From: Xiphophorus maculatus
Taxonomy: Eukaryota > Chordata > Actinopteri > Cyprinodontiformes > Poeciliidae
Length of the DNA: 64,000 nt
Direction: 5' to 3'
Assembly (NCBI RefSeq): GCF_002775205.1
Contig: NC_036446.1
Location: forward strand, 1,148,272 to 1,212,271
Both the position numbers and the translations under genes were made by a program. Below the pieces are notes generated by a model, which was not told where the DNA came from, made no database searches, and saw only the letters and a list, made by a program, of their open reading frames with translations. Positions 11,395 to 24,024 of this stretch are shown here, in pieces (positions within the stretch are counted from its first letter, which is position 1; each line of letters begins with the position of its first letter).

Positions 11395-11900
11395 TCAGGA
11401 TGACCTCTGACCTCAGAGCCACATAAAGCCGGTTCCACTGTGGATCTTCTAGCAGCTGCAGAACATTTCCAGGATCAGAGACTAAAGTCTCAGATCAGAG
11501 AAACTCATCCAGGCTTTAGTTTCTCTTTAGTGGCTTTGATTCCTGCAGCAGCATCTTCACAGGTATGATTGACAACCCAACGGTCCAGAACGCTGCTGCT
11601 GGAGTTCTGACTAGAACCAGGAGGATAGAGACACCATCCGGTTCTACACCACCCGGTTCTACACCATCCAGTTTTCAGAGAATAGACTTTAAACTTCAGC
11701 TGGTAGTTTATGAATCCCGGAACGGATTAAAGATCTGCTGCTGTTGGATCAACCTGCTGGTTCTGGTTCTGCATCCAGAACCAAACGTGGAGAAGCAGCA
11801 TTCAGCTTCTATGCACCACGAATCTGGAACAAACTTCCAGAAAACCGAAAAACAGCCGAAACCCTGTCCAGACAAAAACAGAGCTGGTTAGAGTTGATTT
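11395..11900 (+). mobile_element. L2-like LINE, 3' end relic, copy 1
   Basis: The + strand carries the C-terminal end of a reverse-transcriptase ORF in broken form. A stretch near 11,720-11,850 reads RIKDLLLLDQPAGSGSASR, followed by GEAAFSFYAPRIWNKLPEN and KTAETL. The element copies at 22.4-23.0 kb and 60.7-61.2 kb carry the same peptide phrases on the - strand. The upstream part is interrupted by stops. The tail is a decayed TGAT/TTGA-type repeat near 11,915-11,945. The phrase pattern is typical of the end of L2/CR1-clade LINE ORF2 proteins; the clade is assigned from memory. Confidence 0.7.
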
Positions 11901-12689
11901 TGAAAAATGAATCAACAATCTGATCAATGATTGATAATCATTAATCTGTGTAATGAAGAAACCTGACAACAGTTTGTGTTTCTATAACTTTGTTTTCATG
12001 ACGTGAACTTTGAACTGTCTTGTTGCTGAACTATAAAAACAAACTGACTGATGAAATTACAAATTTATTCTCATATTGTGTCTTTTTCTACATTATAAAA
12101 CTTCCTAACGACAGAAACTGAACCCGACCCGAACTGGAGCTGAACCGGATCAGAACCGGCGGATCTCCACAACAAAACGGCGCCACGGCTCACAAAGCTG
12201 ACAACTGATGAAATCCGAGTCAACGCAGGTTCTGCTGCCTTTTATTTGTTATTATTATTCCGACCGGAACCGGCGCCCAGAGAGACGAGCGGGCCTGATG
12301 CAAGCCGCTCCGGCTGTGATGTCAGCGTGATTCACGACCGGCGCCTGTCAGAACCGACCGTCGCTCTGCATCGATCAGCCAAACTGCTGCTGATCAGGCG
12401 GGAATCCGACCCAATTTACTGCCGATTAGTGCAGAACGGGCCGGACCGGCACAGGTTCTGATTTAATGTTCCAGGTTTGATCTCAGCGAGTCTAAATTCA
12501 GACATCATGTTTTACAGAAAGGCTGCAGAAAAACAGCTTTAATGTTATTGGGATTATTATTAACAGTCTGCAATGTTTTCAATTCTAAAACATTTTCTGC
12601 TGACAAATGATTGAATAAATCAAGATGAGAGCTCAACAACAGATAGATTTATAGTTTTTAATCTGTCGCTGGTTCCTCCAGGGTTTCAG

Positions 12690-12890
12690 GAGCTGATCAG
12701 GCCTATCAATAAGCAATAAATCAATAAAACAAGCTCAACTATTTCCATTTGCATGACTTATTATTTTTCTCCTTCTACCAAAAACTGGACGATAAAGTCT
12801 TCAGTCTGGTGAAGGACAGTTTGTTTACAGATATTTCATAATTTAAAAAGTCTAAAAACAATATTATCGTTTATCGACCAGAGAAATCGG
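12690..12890 (+). repeat. hAT-like MITE (AGGCCTGTCACAATA family), copy 1
   Basis: The sequence GGCCTATCAATAAGCAATAAAT, then AACTATTTCCATTTGCATGA, then CCAAAAACTGGACGATAAAG and TATTATCGTTTATCGAC follows the same order as in the copies at 19,984, 44,298 and (reversed) 48,770-49,171. This copy is truncated at its right end. Confidence 0.6.
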
Positions 12891-13287
12891 TGGCTGGTCT
12901 ACCTCCGATCATTCATGGAGAAATGTGGACTGAGGACGTCGACATTAGCGTTAGCTGCTACCTGTTAGCACTGAGATGCTATTTTAGGCTAGCGTAGCTT
13001 TGCTGACAGGCTAACTGCTTTTAGCACAACCTGAACACAACAGTAGCCTTTCGCAGCGTCCAATCAGATCGTTCAGAAGCAGAAATTAAAACCCACTGAG
13101 CCGTCCGTCGCTGTTGTTAGCGGTTGTGCATCAAATTTGTGGACTTACCAGAAACACGCAAATACAAAGGTTCCGGCTCGGGACTTTTCTAAGTAAAGAC
13201 AAAAAATGTGTAGTTAATTCAGTTTGTAATGAGTTAATATGTATGTCATCAATTAATCCAAATTAACGGGCTAAAGTCCCGGTCCTA

Positions 13288-13315
13288 ATTATTATTATTA
13301 TTATTATTATTATTA
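13288..13315. repeat. (ATT)n microsatellite
   Basis: Nine uninterrupted ATT units. Flanking DNA is AT-rich and non-coding. Confidence 0.95.
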
Positions 13316-14091
13316 CTGTTTTATTGCATGTTATGGAAACCCAACACTTCAGATTCAGATCTAACAAACAAATTACCAACAATAAATCAACTAATAAATC
13401 AACCTTCTCACTACGGAGGAACAAAAACTAAAGAAAATAAAACTTCAAGTAAATTTTTCAGAGTTCTCATCTGTGATGGTGATCTACTGCAGACCTTTAT
13501 TTTGGAAAACTGCAGCTTCCATGTTTTTCCCTTCAGCCTCTGATCCAACTAATCAGCTGATGATTAAACAGAAAAATCCTCATTTGGCTGTAAAAACACT
13601 CAGAGAGGGTTTTCAGGTGTTGATTCTGCGTGTCTTCTTCTAATCTGCAGATATCGATGAGTTCTTTAATCAGAGGCTCCTCTGCGCTCATCGACCGCCG
13701 GTTAGCCCAGTGAAACCGGGAGGCTGCGCGTCGGCAGCGCGGCTCCCCCGGGTCGACCCGGCGCACGCAGGAACACATATCAGCACTATTTGTAAAAAGT
13801 CACACACACAGCGCTGCGCCTGTCATTTAGATCAACCGGCTAATTATTGATCTGAAGGAGACCCTGCAGATGTGGAGGTATGTGGGAATCCGGAGGCGCA
13901 CTGCCGGGTCAGAACCCGCTTTCTGCATCATGATGCTCAAATCTGCAAATCCTGGTTCTGTCAGAGACGCTGCAGGAAGCGACAGTCATTCAGCCGCTGC
14001 TCCAGAAACAGATAAATCCTACAATTATTAACAGGAGAAACTGTCTCTTTCTTACTTTTTTAAATTTAAAAGGATAAAAGTTTCAGTGAGT

Positions 14092-14368
14092 TACAGGGGC
14101 AGATTTATGTAAAATTAACTTTTTTTATCTTTCCATCAAATTATGAAGTTTTTTCCTGGAGTGTTGCTTTGCTTTGATTCTTTCATGTTTGAGAAATCTT
14201 TTAATCTCCATGGCAACCGAGGCCCAATTTCAAGGTGCTAAATTACAAAGTCAAATTTATTTTAAGTCATATTTGACATAAATAGCATTTTAAATGTAAC
14301 ATAGTTCCTGCATTATGCTATAAAATGGCACCATGTGCCTGAAAAAAATAAGATACTGTCCCTTTAAG
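14092..14368. repeat. MITE-like element, GGGGCAGTAT family, copy 2
   Basis: It is in reverse orientation to copies 1 and 3. It begins CAGGGGCAGATTTATGTAA and ends AGATACTGTCCCTTTAAG, which are the diverged inverted ends. The interior retains TTTGATTCTTTCATGTTTGA and AATCTCCATGGCAACC, complements of phrases in the other copies. The central GC-rich block (AAGCTCCGCC to GGCGTTTT) is missing, so this is an internal-deletion derivative. Confidence 0.65.
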
Positions 14369-15039
14369 TAAGAAGAAACCAACAGAATGGAAAAAATGAG
14401 ACGAAATGTTTTGAACATTTAAGTGACTGTAGAGCAAAAAGAAACTTTTCCTTCATTTGCTCCAAACACTGAGCAGCTGCTCATCCAAGATGGCAGCAAC
14501 ACAATTACCAAACATTAGAAACCGTTAGCGCACAGTTAGCCTTAAAGTTCATTTGGAGTTTTGCATCTCCACGGCCAAAACGGCGGCAGATTAGAGGTTC
14601 AGAGAAACGTTTAGTCAGAACCGATCCGGTCCGGTCCGGCCGACAGAATCTCCTGTGAATCCGGTGAGAAGACTGGATTCCTCCCCACACAGGGAATCAG
14701 CCTCAGGAGGAATAAATCCCACCGACCGAAAAGAGTCAACATGAATATGGGCGGCTCTCATTCCTGCTGCCTCTCTGGAGGTTTCAGATTTTAAACCCAA
14801 CAAGTTTCAGGTTCGCAAACATTTAGCTCCTGAAAAACTCAGAGAATTTTTCTACTAAAAGCTAAAAGTCAAAGAACATCTGATTGGGAAGCTGTTTGTA
14901 AAATTACACACAAAATGTAAATGTCAGTTTCAAACTAAATCTTCATTTAGCAAGCTAATTATTTAGGTTATAAACTTAATATTTGCATCAAATATTTAGT
15001 TAGCATCATGTTTATAAACTAACCATTTAGCTTTAAGCT

Positions 15040-15300
15040 AAATATTCATCTCTGAGCTAGAGCTAAATATTTAGTTGATTAAGTTAGCTCAGAGCTAAAT
15101 ATTTAGTTGATTAAGTTAGCTCAGAGCTAAATATTTAGTTCATTTAGTTAGCTCAGAGCTAAATATTTAGTTGATTTAGTTAGCTCAGAGCTAAATATTT
15201 AGTTGATTTAGTTAGCTCAGAGCTAAATATTTAGTTGATTTAGTTAGCTCAGAGCTAAATATTTAGTTGATTAAGTTAGCTCAGAGCTAAATATGTAGCC
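15040..15300. repeat. 30-bp minisatellite of TTAGCTCAGAGCTAAATATT
   Basis: Eight or nine tandem units of about 30-32 bp, each made of GTTAGCTCAGAGCTAAATAT followed by TTAGTTGATT, with few changes between units. AGCTAAATATTTAG is itself near-palindromic. The array sits inside a broader stretch (14,930-15,400) of looser GCTAAATATTTAG phrases, which also occur at 33,840-34,440 and 53,270-53,815. Confidence 0.9.
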
Positions 15301-15595
15301 CAGAGACAATATCTGTCTCTGACGTAGCTAAATATTCCAAGCTAGCAAAATGAGCTAAATATTTAGTGGATAAACTAAATATTTGGTTAGAAACTGAAAC
15401 ATTTATAAATGAATAAATAACATGGTGAAAATACAACATTAAAAAATTAAACCCTATATTTTTGTTCTCTAATTTATTAGACGCTAAATAACCAAAATTA
15501 TTGTTGATTTTCAACAGTAACTTTACAAACAGCAGCATTTCATAATTTGGACTTTCTCTTAAATATAAGACTTGCTTTTGATGAAAGTCCTGGAC

Positions 15596-15596
<1 letters not shown>

Positions 15597-15638
<42 letters not shown>

Positions 15639-15640
15639 AC
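15597..15640. repeat. (CAT)n microsatellite
   Basis: About 14 CAT units, followed by a degenerate continuation (CTTCTTCATCATCTTCATC). Confidence 0.95.
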
Positions 15641-17288
15641 TTCTTCATCATCTTCATCTCCAGACGGAGGGATGTTCCTCCATATTGTTCCAGAACATGA
15701 AGGAGTAAAAACTTCCTGGGTTTTGTGCAGCTTTAGATTTGAGCCGGTTGCTAACAGGATGAGGAGATTAGCTTCAAGCTGCAGCCTGAAGAAATGACAG
15801 ATTTCCTGCTGGAAACTGTTTCACTGTTTGTCCTTGGACTCTGAAAAGCTGCAGAACAAAAAGAGTCGAAGTCTGCAGAGACTTTCCTAAGCCCCGCCCC
15901 TCCAGCTCACCTGAACCATCATGGCCGACAATCAAAGCAGTTCAAGACTCCACTGAACGGCCAGAACATCCAGAACATCCAGAGTCCGACGCCATTACAG
16001 GACCCAGAAAAACAAAGGAGGCTCCATTTACACCAAAACACAGAAATTCTTCATTTCTAAAGTCCAAAAATTCAGAGAAAAAAACTTTATAAAAAAAAAA
16101 GACAAACCAGGTCATTCCTGAGTTTAAAAAAGCAAAACTTTTATAGAATATTTTTTAGATTAATATCAGAAAATTTCTAGAAAAACTTGGAGATGTTCTG
16201 GATTCATAAAGTCAAAAATGTGCAAAAAAATCTCAAAATTTGAAAATTTCTAAAAGCTAAAAAATAGCAATTCTTGAGTTTTAGAAGTCAAAGATTTGGT
16301 TGAAATTTATTTTTAGATTTGCTAAAAATAAAAAAATAAAAAGTTTCTCAAAAATTTCTGAGATGAATCTGAAAAATTTTAGTTTTCTCTCATAAATGTA
16401 ATAATTACTGAATAGTGAATAAAAGTGAGAAAAACGTGCATAGATTTTTAAGTAGCATCAGAGGGAAATTATTAATTATTCACATGAAAGAAGTGGAAAC
16501 ATGAAAAAGTGATTAAAGGGAAACAAACAAAGTAAAAAAACAAAGATTCTTATGTTTGTTTACTCGGATTAGAAACTATTTTCTGCAAATATTGAGCAAA
16601 ATGCATTTCCAGTTTTCTTCACTGAATGTAAAATTTGTCAAAAAGATTTTAGTATTTATAAAAATGACCAACATGTGAACCCCAGACTGACGGCGTAAAT
16701 ATTTCCTCCCCTTTGGCTCCTAATTCTCGTCCCACTTTGTTTGTGGAGCGCCAGCTGGTTGCTAGGCGACCAGAAGGCACCGTCACGCGGCGTTCCTCTG
16801 GACGCCGTTTAATCCACAGAGACGTTTGAAACCATCAGATAACCTGGGAGCTCAATCCGCCCAAAAGTCACTCAGACGGCAGCAGGAGCTGAACGGAGCG
16901 CCGGGTCCGGCAGAACCTGAGCGCCGGGTCCGGCAGAACCTGAGCCACGGCGGCCATCTTTGATCAAACAGGAGGAAATGATTCTGCAGATTTTCATCTT
17001 AAACTCTCACTGTGGAGGTTTTTATTCAGCACAATGTTCTTTAATATTGGTGGAGCTTTTTTAGGTTTGGTAACTTGTTTGAGTCTTTCCTGCTCTGACC
17101 TTTGACCTGGTCAAAGGTTTCTACTGGTCCGACTTTAAATCAGTTCACCTGTTTATGATCATAACAAACATCATAACTATAAATTAAAACGAAATAAACT
17201 TCATTTTATAAACATTTCTATGTAATTTAGAGGAAAATCATAGAAGTTATCAGATCAAAATCATTACAAATCTTCAAATCTGCGTTTT

Positions 17289-17315
17289 ACACACACACAC
17301 ACACACACACCCACA

Positions 17316-17350
<35 letters not shown>
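17289..17350. repeat. (AC)n microsatellite
   Basis: An AC run of about 60 bp interrupted twice by CCC. It lies in non-coding DNA. Confidence 0.95.
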
Positions 17351-17352
<2 letters not shown>

Positions 17353-19839
17353 CGACACACAGCTGTGTGTGCTTCGCCTGCTGCACGCTCACAGACTCTG
17401 AGTTATTAACGATGGTGGAAAAACTTCATGAACTGATGCTGGCAGAGGAACCAGGAATCATGAACTGGACTGTGAGCTGCGAACCGAACTCATTAATCAG
17501 AACCAGGCGACTCGTTTCCTCCTGAGGCGCAAATATCAGATAAAACCTGCAAGAAAACCCAGGAAGGAGCCTGACAAATTCAGACGCTCCATCAGGATCA
17601 GAATCGCACTGAAATATCAGATAAATATCGGTAATCCGCAGTTGGTTAATCTTGGTGGTTTAACCCTTGCAGACTGAATGTGTCGGCGACGATGGAACCG
17701 AATTTGCAGTAATTGGGCGACACTTTGCTGTCTGAAAAATCCCAAAGGTTTCTGAAAGCTTTCCAGCCGATCTCGGGTTATTACGGTAATTTAACTCGCG
17801 CCGCAGCAGGAAGTGAAATTAATCTGGAAAGTTGTGGCTGTTTTGGATAAATGGGCAAATATATATTTACTCACAGGACATTTAAATAACTAAAATAATT
17901 AAAATATCCAGGTGGAGATTTGAAACTCAGAGGGTAAAATATTGAGTCAACGGTTTAAATATCAGATTTTGGTGGTTTAAAAATGATTTAAATATCGGAT
18001 TTAGAGACAAGAACAGGATCGGAGGGAATTCCCAAATCTTTTCCTCCTTTATAACAACCCTGACCCGACCCCTCCTCCGCCTGTTTCTGTCCCTCATGGC
18101 CTGCAGGGATAAACTCAGGAGGTTTTAAAACGGTGCACTCTCTCTCGCCCCTCCCAGCAGAAGCACTTAAATCTCTTTCATGTTGCTTTTCTTCTCTCTC
18201 TCTTCTTTGTCGCAGCCTGAATGCGACGGCGGGAGCCGCCGGCTGCTGGCCTTAATGCTCCTCCACCGAATCTCACAGCCGCTGCTTTGTTGCTGTTCGT
18301 CCTGAGAAAACGCCGTCCTGACTGAAGTCGCTCCATAATTCATCAAACACAAACCACTTCTGGATTCACTTCATTTCCTGCATCTTAATCAGCTGCGGTC
18401 AAAAGGAGACAAACACGTTTAATGAAGTTCAACAGAAAACTTTGGTTCGATATTCGGCTCATTAATAATCACGTTTCTCTTCCAGGTTTGGTTTCGTTCA
18501 GGTTTTCTCCTGCTTCTCTTCCGTGTGTCAATTTGCTTTTATTTGTTTTATTCAGTTGATTTTTTTTTGGGATGTTTCCATCTATATTTTTTCTGGATTC
18601 TTCCTAAATTTTTCAATGTCCTTCCTGCTTTATACGGAGGACTGAGCCTGCCAAAATTATCAATAAGTGTAGAAATAAATGGCTTAAGAAAGTAATTCTT
18701 GAGAACAATATTGCATCCAAAAAATAAGAACTTTCCAACTTATTTTATTATTCGGCGTGACTAATGCATATTAATATAACTGATATATCACATTTATTTT
18801 TCATTTTTTCCCAGTCTTAGTGTTTTGTAAATTAGTTTCCTTTTATCTCTTCATATTCTGTATTTAATATATATTTTTTGATTTAACATTATTTGGGAAA
18901 AATAAGAAAAAAATAAATGAGAAATAAAAAAGGAACTATAATGAAAAATTAGATATTAGTGATAAAGTTAAATACCACTGAAAATGATAAAAATAAGCAT
19001 TTTTTTCAGATGAGTCATTTACTTTAACAAGCCATTTACTTATTTTCCACCTGCTTCTTATGGAAGACTGATCCTGCCAAAACTGGCGATAAATGAAGAA
19101 ACAAATGAAGTAAATAACGTGATAAATATTGTGTCTAAAAAATTATTGCCAGTTTTGGCAGGGTCAGTCCTCCATAGATTTCCATCAGACCAGTATTTTC
19201 TCTCTAAAAACAAAATGGCAGCAGGATTTTGGTTTAGATGCTGCTGGGTCGCAGGTGAGTCCGGTTTGTTCTGGTTCTGGTTGTTTTCATGTGTCGGTTT
19301 GTTGGTTGGGTAAACGATCCCTGATTGATCAGCCGATCACACGTATTGATCCGGAGGATTCCCAGTTTGGAAAGGTCCAGCAGACCGGAACCATGGGCTC
19401 CCAGTGCGGCTCTCAGACTGCCACCCAGAACCAACCGGGCCGCGGTTCTGAAGATCGGAGATGAAAGTGAGCTGCTAACGAGGGCGGCGGCTCCCGGATC
19501 ATTACAGGTGAGCTTCTGGAAAACATCAGAGAACGCCTCGGCTTCCTTTAATCGATCGTTTCTTCTTCTTCTTCACTTCAAACGTGAAGCAGACGCTTTC
19601 TCCTTCCTGCCTAAACGTTGCATATCTGGCTGCGACGTTTCTCCAGTCAGGCAGAGTCTGCAGCTCAAACCAGATCAGAGGAACCGCACCGATCAGCACT
19701 CTACCTGCCGGTTCTGATTCTGACTCCATCCGATTCATTTTCAGCTACAAAACAATAAATACGCAGCAGAACATGACGGAATAAACAGATTGTGGCACAA
19801 ATATAAGCAAGTGTTCGTATTTTATCTCAGTTTTACAGC

Positions 19840-20290
19840 TGGAGAAAAAACAGCATCAGCAGAAAAACAGCAAGGCTGAAACGTTTGTTCCGTTCCTTAA
19901 ATGCCTAGAGGTGCAAATTAGCATCAAAGCTGAACTTACACCGAAGGTGGGTGCAGTGTTTAAATTTATAATCTCTAATTTATAGGCCTGTCACAATAAG
20001 CAATAAATTAATTAATCCCACAATAAATGTAAAAAAACATCTCAATAATTTCCATTTCATAATTTATCGTTTTTCTCTCAAAATCTTCAGTTTGGTGTTT
20101 TGGTCTCTACTTTGTTTACAGAGATTTCATAATTTATTTTATTTGTTGTTTTGTTTATTTAAAATGTTTTCAGTAGAAACTGGAAACACTGGAGTTCACA
20201 GTTTTGATGCATTTAACCAATTTGGATTTTTCAGGGCTCAGTTAAAGCTGAATTTAATCTGTGGAGAGTTTATTGGAGCATCGCAAAACA
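19840..20290 (+). repeat. Composite dispersed repeat with hAT-like MITE, copy 2
   Basis: Two linked parts match 44,160-44,705 in the same order. An upstream block contains AACAGCATCAGCAGAAAAAC and TTCCTTAAATGCCTAG and runs to ATAATCTCTAATTTATAGG. The hAT-like element AGGCCTGTCACAATAAGCAA starts at about 19,984. Sharing the same junction in both places means the pair moved or was duplicated as one unit, so the real repeat is larger than the hAT-like part. Confidence 0.6.
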
Positions 20291-21306
20291 AAAACTCAAT
20301 TTAAAATGCAAACCTGAGAGAGAATTCAAATCAAAGTCTCTGACATGCAAAACGAAACAAACATTTAACCGATTTATCATCAACTATTGGAACCGAAACA
20401 GCAGAGAGATCCAAACCACAACCAACCGATCAGAGGAGCCACTTACAACCCAAAGTTAAGGCAAAAATATAGACAGAAAAAAAACTGTACATTTCTGTCA
20501 AAAAAACTCTCAAATTTTGAGATTAACCTAAAAATTTTTATAAAAAAACCCCAAGGAAATAACAGAGCTGCAAAAGTTTAAAACGTGAGAAAAAGCTCAG
20601 AAATTGTGAGATTAATGGCAGAAATTTTCAAGAAAAAACATGGAAATTTCTGAGTCCAATAAGTCAAAAAGAAAGAGACACAAAATGTTTTAGTTTAATC
20701 TCAGAAATTTTCTAGAAAAAACCCTGGAAATTTCTGAGTTTGAAAATACGTACATTTTTCCGATAATCTGAACAAGAACATTTCTGAGCTGCAAAAGTAA
20801 AAATTATGCAAGAAAAACCTAAATAAAAATTTTCAGATTAATCTAAAAATATTTGAGAAAAAAAGTTTACAAAGTGGAAAAATGTTCAAATTTTTAAACT
20901 AGTTTCCGACTTTTTTTTTTTCTAGAACTTTTTCTTAGATTAATCTAAAATTTTTGACGGAAATTTACTCCGTCATAACTTCCTGATTTACTTGTTGCAA
21001 TAATTCAAAGCCAACCAGGAATCATGCAGTGAATGAAAGGTCCAGATTCCTGCAGCAGCAGCAGCGCATCCTCTTAAAAACAATTTAATTAAAGTAAAAG
21101 CTCAGGAAACATCAGCAGCTGCATTACTTTTATTGCAAGGCCACATTTGTGACAAATGTCTCGGTGACACATGGCTGCAGCGCTACGTGGCGCTCAGCCC
21201 GCAGCTTAAATTACTCCGCTAACTGGATGCGGCCATCAGACCGAGCGACGGCGGCGGCGGCGGCGGCGGCATCACCTGCAGCCGTGGACCTGCGTGCTGC
21301 TGCGCG

Positions 21307-21320
21307 GCGCCCCCTGCTGG
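21307..21320 (-). promoter_or_regulatory. CTCF-like motif
   Basis: Read on the - strand the bases are CCAGCAGGGGGCGC, an exact match to the vertebrate CTCF core CCASYAGRKGGCR. It lies in a GC-rich patch with a (GCG)n run just upstream. No gene is near; dis3l starts 2.7 kb downstream. Binding is inferred from the motif alone. Confidence 0.55.
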
Positions 21321-22437
21321 CGGCAGAACCGAGCCCGCTTCAGGGCATCGATGGAAACAGCAGCAGCGATCAGCCTGACCTGCTGCTTGATTTAAAACAG
21401 CAGAACATGAGCGCGGACTGGGACTGGACCGGACCGGACCGGACCGATAAGAGCGCTCTGAGCAAACCGCTGCAGGACGTTCAATAAACTGGAAATGTGT
21501 CAAACTTTTAATAACCGCCTTTTAGTTTTATTAATTCATTTCTCTGCTACAAGATTATTGATTCATTTAAGCGCTACAAACAGAAATAAAGTGTATACAT
21601 ATAAAAAGCATAAAAAATATCAGCTTAAATTAAAAGTGCCTCCACTCTGCCGGTTCTGGTCCCGGTTTGTTTCTAACATGAGTCCAAATCGCGTTAAAAC
21701 AACCAAACAAGCTCCTGGTTCTGGTTCTCCAGCTTACCTGCAGCGGGTTCGGTCCAGAACAAAGTTGGGTCTGACGGCGGCGGGCGGCGGCTCCTCTAGG
21801 TGAAGGTTTTCCCCAGAACAAGTCGGTGCTGAAGCGGCACCAAAGTCCTCAGCATCGCTGCAGTTTCCAACTTGAGTCTGAGCTCCGCTGCAGCTTCTCT
21901 GCGCGGCGGAGCCGAAGATCAGCGGGCGGACCAAGAGGATTCACCCCCGCTTCCCTCAACCCACCGCAGCGGCTGCAAAGATCAGCAGAGGCGCCAAGAG
22001 GACACCCTGCCGTCCAAGAATCGATGCTGCGTTCAGTGAGCCTCGGGAAAGTTGGGTTTTCTACTTACTTTTCTTAAAGCGTCTGTTATATTTGTTATAA
22101 TTACGACGGTAGATTAGAGCCACTGTAGATAGAAAAAATATATATTTTCTGAGATAAATCTCCGAAATGTTCTAGAAAAAACAACAACATTTCTGAGCTC
22201 CAAAAATAAAATAAAAAATTGCAAGAAAAAAATCTGAAATTTTGAGATTAAGCTGAGAAATTTTTCAGAAAAAACTTCGAAAGTTGCCAAAAGTCAAAAA
22301 TGCTTGACTTTTGAAACTCGAAAATGTCCATATTTTTTTCTAGAAAATTTATCTAAAAATTTCAGATTTATTTCTGGCAAATTTTTGTTTTTCCAAGATC
22401 AAAATTCCCCTTCCCCCTCTTTTTTTCTTCTTCTAAG

Positions 22438-22440
22438 AAG

Positions 22441-22493
<53 letters not shown>

Positions 22494-22985
22494 TTTTATT
22501 TGTATAGCACATTTCAGCAGCAAGACATTTCAAAGTGCTTGACATCATTACAAACACAGAAACACAAAGTAATATAGAATCAATCATTAAGTCAAGTTCC
22601 ATCAATAAATTTGTAATTGATTACATTTCAAATACAATTCTAAACAGGTGGGTTTTTAGTTGAGATTTAAAAGAAGTCAGTGTTTCAGCTGTTTTACAGT
22701 TTTCTGGAAGTTTGTTCCAAATTTGTGGTGCATAGATGCTGAAAGCTGCTTCTCCTCGTTTGGTTCTGGTTCTGGGGATGCAGAGCAGAACCAGAACCAG
22801 AACCTGAGAGGTCTGGAAGGTTGATACAACAGCAGCAGATCTTTAATGTATTGTGGTGCTGAGCTATTCAGTGATTTATAAACTAACAACAGGATTTTAA
22901 AGTCTATTCTTTGAGCTACAGGGAGCCAGTGGAGGGACTTTAAACTGATGTTATGGTCTCTATCTTCCTGGTTTTAGTCAGAACG
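22438..22985 (-). mobile_element. L2-like LINE, 3' end, copy 2, with (TCAA)n tail
   Basis: On the - strand a frame at 22,889-22,677 reads YKSLNSSAPQYIKDLLLLYQ, then SRPLR, then EKQLSASMHHKFGTNFQK, the end of an L2/CR1-type reverse-transcriptase ORF. A non-coding 3' end containing TACAAATAAAATTTGATTGA and a (TTGA)n run (22,439-22,492 on +) follows. The TCAA/TTGA microsatellite is the element's own 3' tail. The 5' part is missing, as is usual for LINE copies. Confidence 0.75.
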
Positions 22986-23879
22986 CGAGCGTAGAAGAAG
23001 TGTAGAACTTTAGAAACTCAGACATTTCCAGGGTTTTTTGCAAAACATTTATGAGATTAATTAAATAAATTCTGTTTTTTGGAAGAAATTTATGCCTCCT
23101 TCTTCCTATCTACAATGACCCTAATATGTTGTGGGAGACAATTATGGGATTCCAACATGGCGACGCAAATAAATATGGTACTTTGCCTCTTATGAACATA
23201 ATTTCAAGCTTTACTTTCCACAAACTAACACTACTAACAGTTTAGAGCTGCAGACGCCAGAGGTGGCATTGATTTCAGACGCTCTCTTACGTGAGTGCCT
23301 TAATAAAATCAACATTTCAATCACATCTTCTGCTGTTGATGCCATTAGCGGCCATTTTGAAACGCAAAGTCGGCCTTGCAAGTCTTAGTAGACGGAGTTA
23401 CTCCCAAAACCTGACTTCGGGGCTCGTGCTAGTTGATTTTTTCTAACTGGGAAATTGGAATTTCAGTTTTGACCAAAACTGGAATACTTCATAAAAAGTT
23501 AGCTAATCCAACTTTAGTCAATCATAAACAGCAGTTGCCCTAAATGAGCAACATTGTATTTATTGGGGAAAAAATTATGCATTCCAGTTACTTCGGAATT
23601 CGTAAATGTATTTGACATCGCACCCAAGGAAACAAAAACAGAAGAGGAAGAAGAGATTTCCAACGTAGTGATGGATTTTCTCAACAAATTTGATCAATGG
23701 AATCAATTATTAAAATCAAAATATTTTACTTTGGTACATGTATTTTATAAGATATGGCAAACATTCAAAAATACATTTTTATTTTAGAAATTATTAAAAT
23801 CCTTCACTTTTTAAAAATTATTTTAATTATGTTTTATTTCTAAAGATCAAGCGATCAAGTGTTCATACTCGGAAGACCG
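22986..23879. other. Gene-free stretch upstream of dis3l
   Basis: AT-rich DNA with no recognised repeat family. A 77-codon open frame at 23,554-23,787 is AT-driven and has no family resemblance. Confidence 0.5.
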
Positions 23880-24024
23880 ACAATCCGGCAGCACGTGAAC
23901 GCAACAGAACGCGTAGAGCGTTATGACGTCATGACGCTCCCCCTGACTGGAGTCCGCCTGATTCGGACTTGTTTACATGTGAGAGTTCCTGGTTGAGCCG
24001 CGGCTCCGCAGCGGAGTCCTCAGG
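23880..24024 (+). promoter_or_regulatory. dis3l promoter region and 5' UTR
   Basis: The 145 bp before the dis3l start codon become GC- and CpG-rich. They carry a perfect E box CACGTG (23,892-23,897) and a perfect CRE palindrome TGACGTCA (23,924-23,931), immediately followed by a second half-site TGACG. No TATA box is seen. This is the usual make-up of a housekeeping promoter responsive to CREB/ATF and USF/MYC/TFE-type factors. Factor assignments are inference. Confidence 0.6.

Larger units (their letters stand above)
11901..22437. other. Gene-free stretch rich in repeats
   Basis: No exon is recognised. It holds the repeats listed separately plus A/T-rich phrases of the TTTCTGAGATTAATCTCAGAAA type at 16,060-16,420, 20,480-20,960 and 22,120-22,400, which are related to each other. 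Less degenerate, GC-richer patches lie at 12,120-12,480, 13,640-14,000, 16,690-16,970, 18,050-18,400, 19,330-19,760 and 21,120-22,050. The patch at 16,759 contains GTTGCTAGGCGAC, similar to an RFX X-box. These patches may be regulatory DNA but have no decisive feature. Confidence 0.45.

Noticed and set aside
21219-21503. Short Ala-rich frame over a (GCG)n run
   Set aside because: Both strands are open and there are no splice sites or family similarity. A CpG-rich regulatory patch is more likely.
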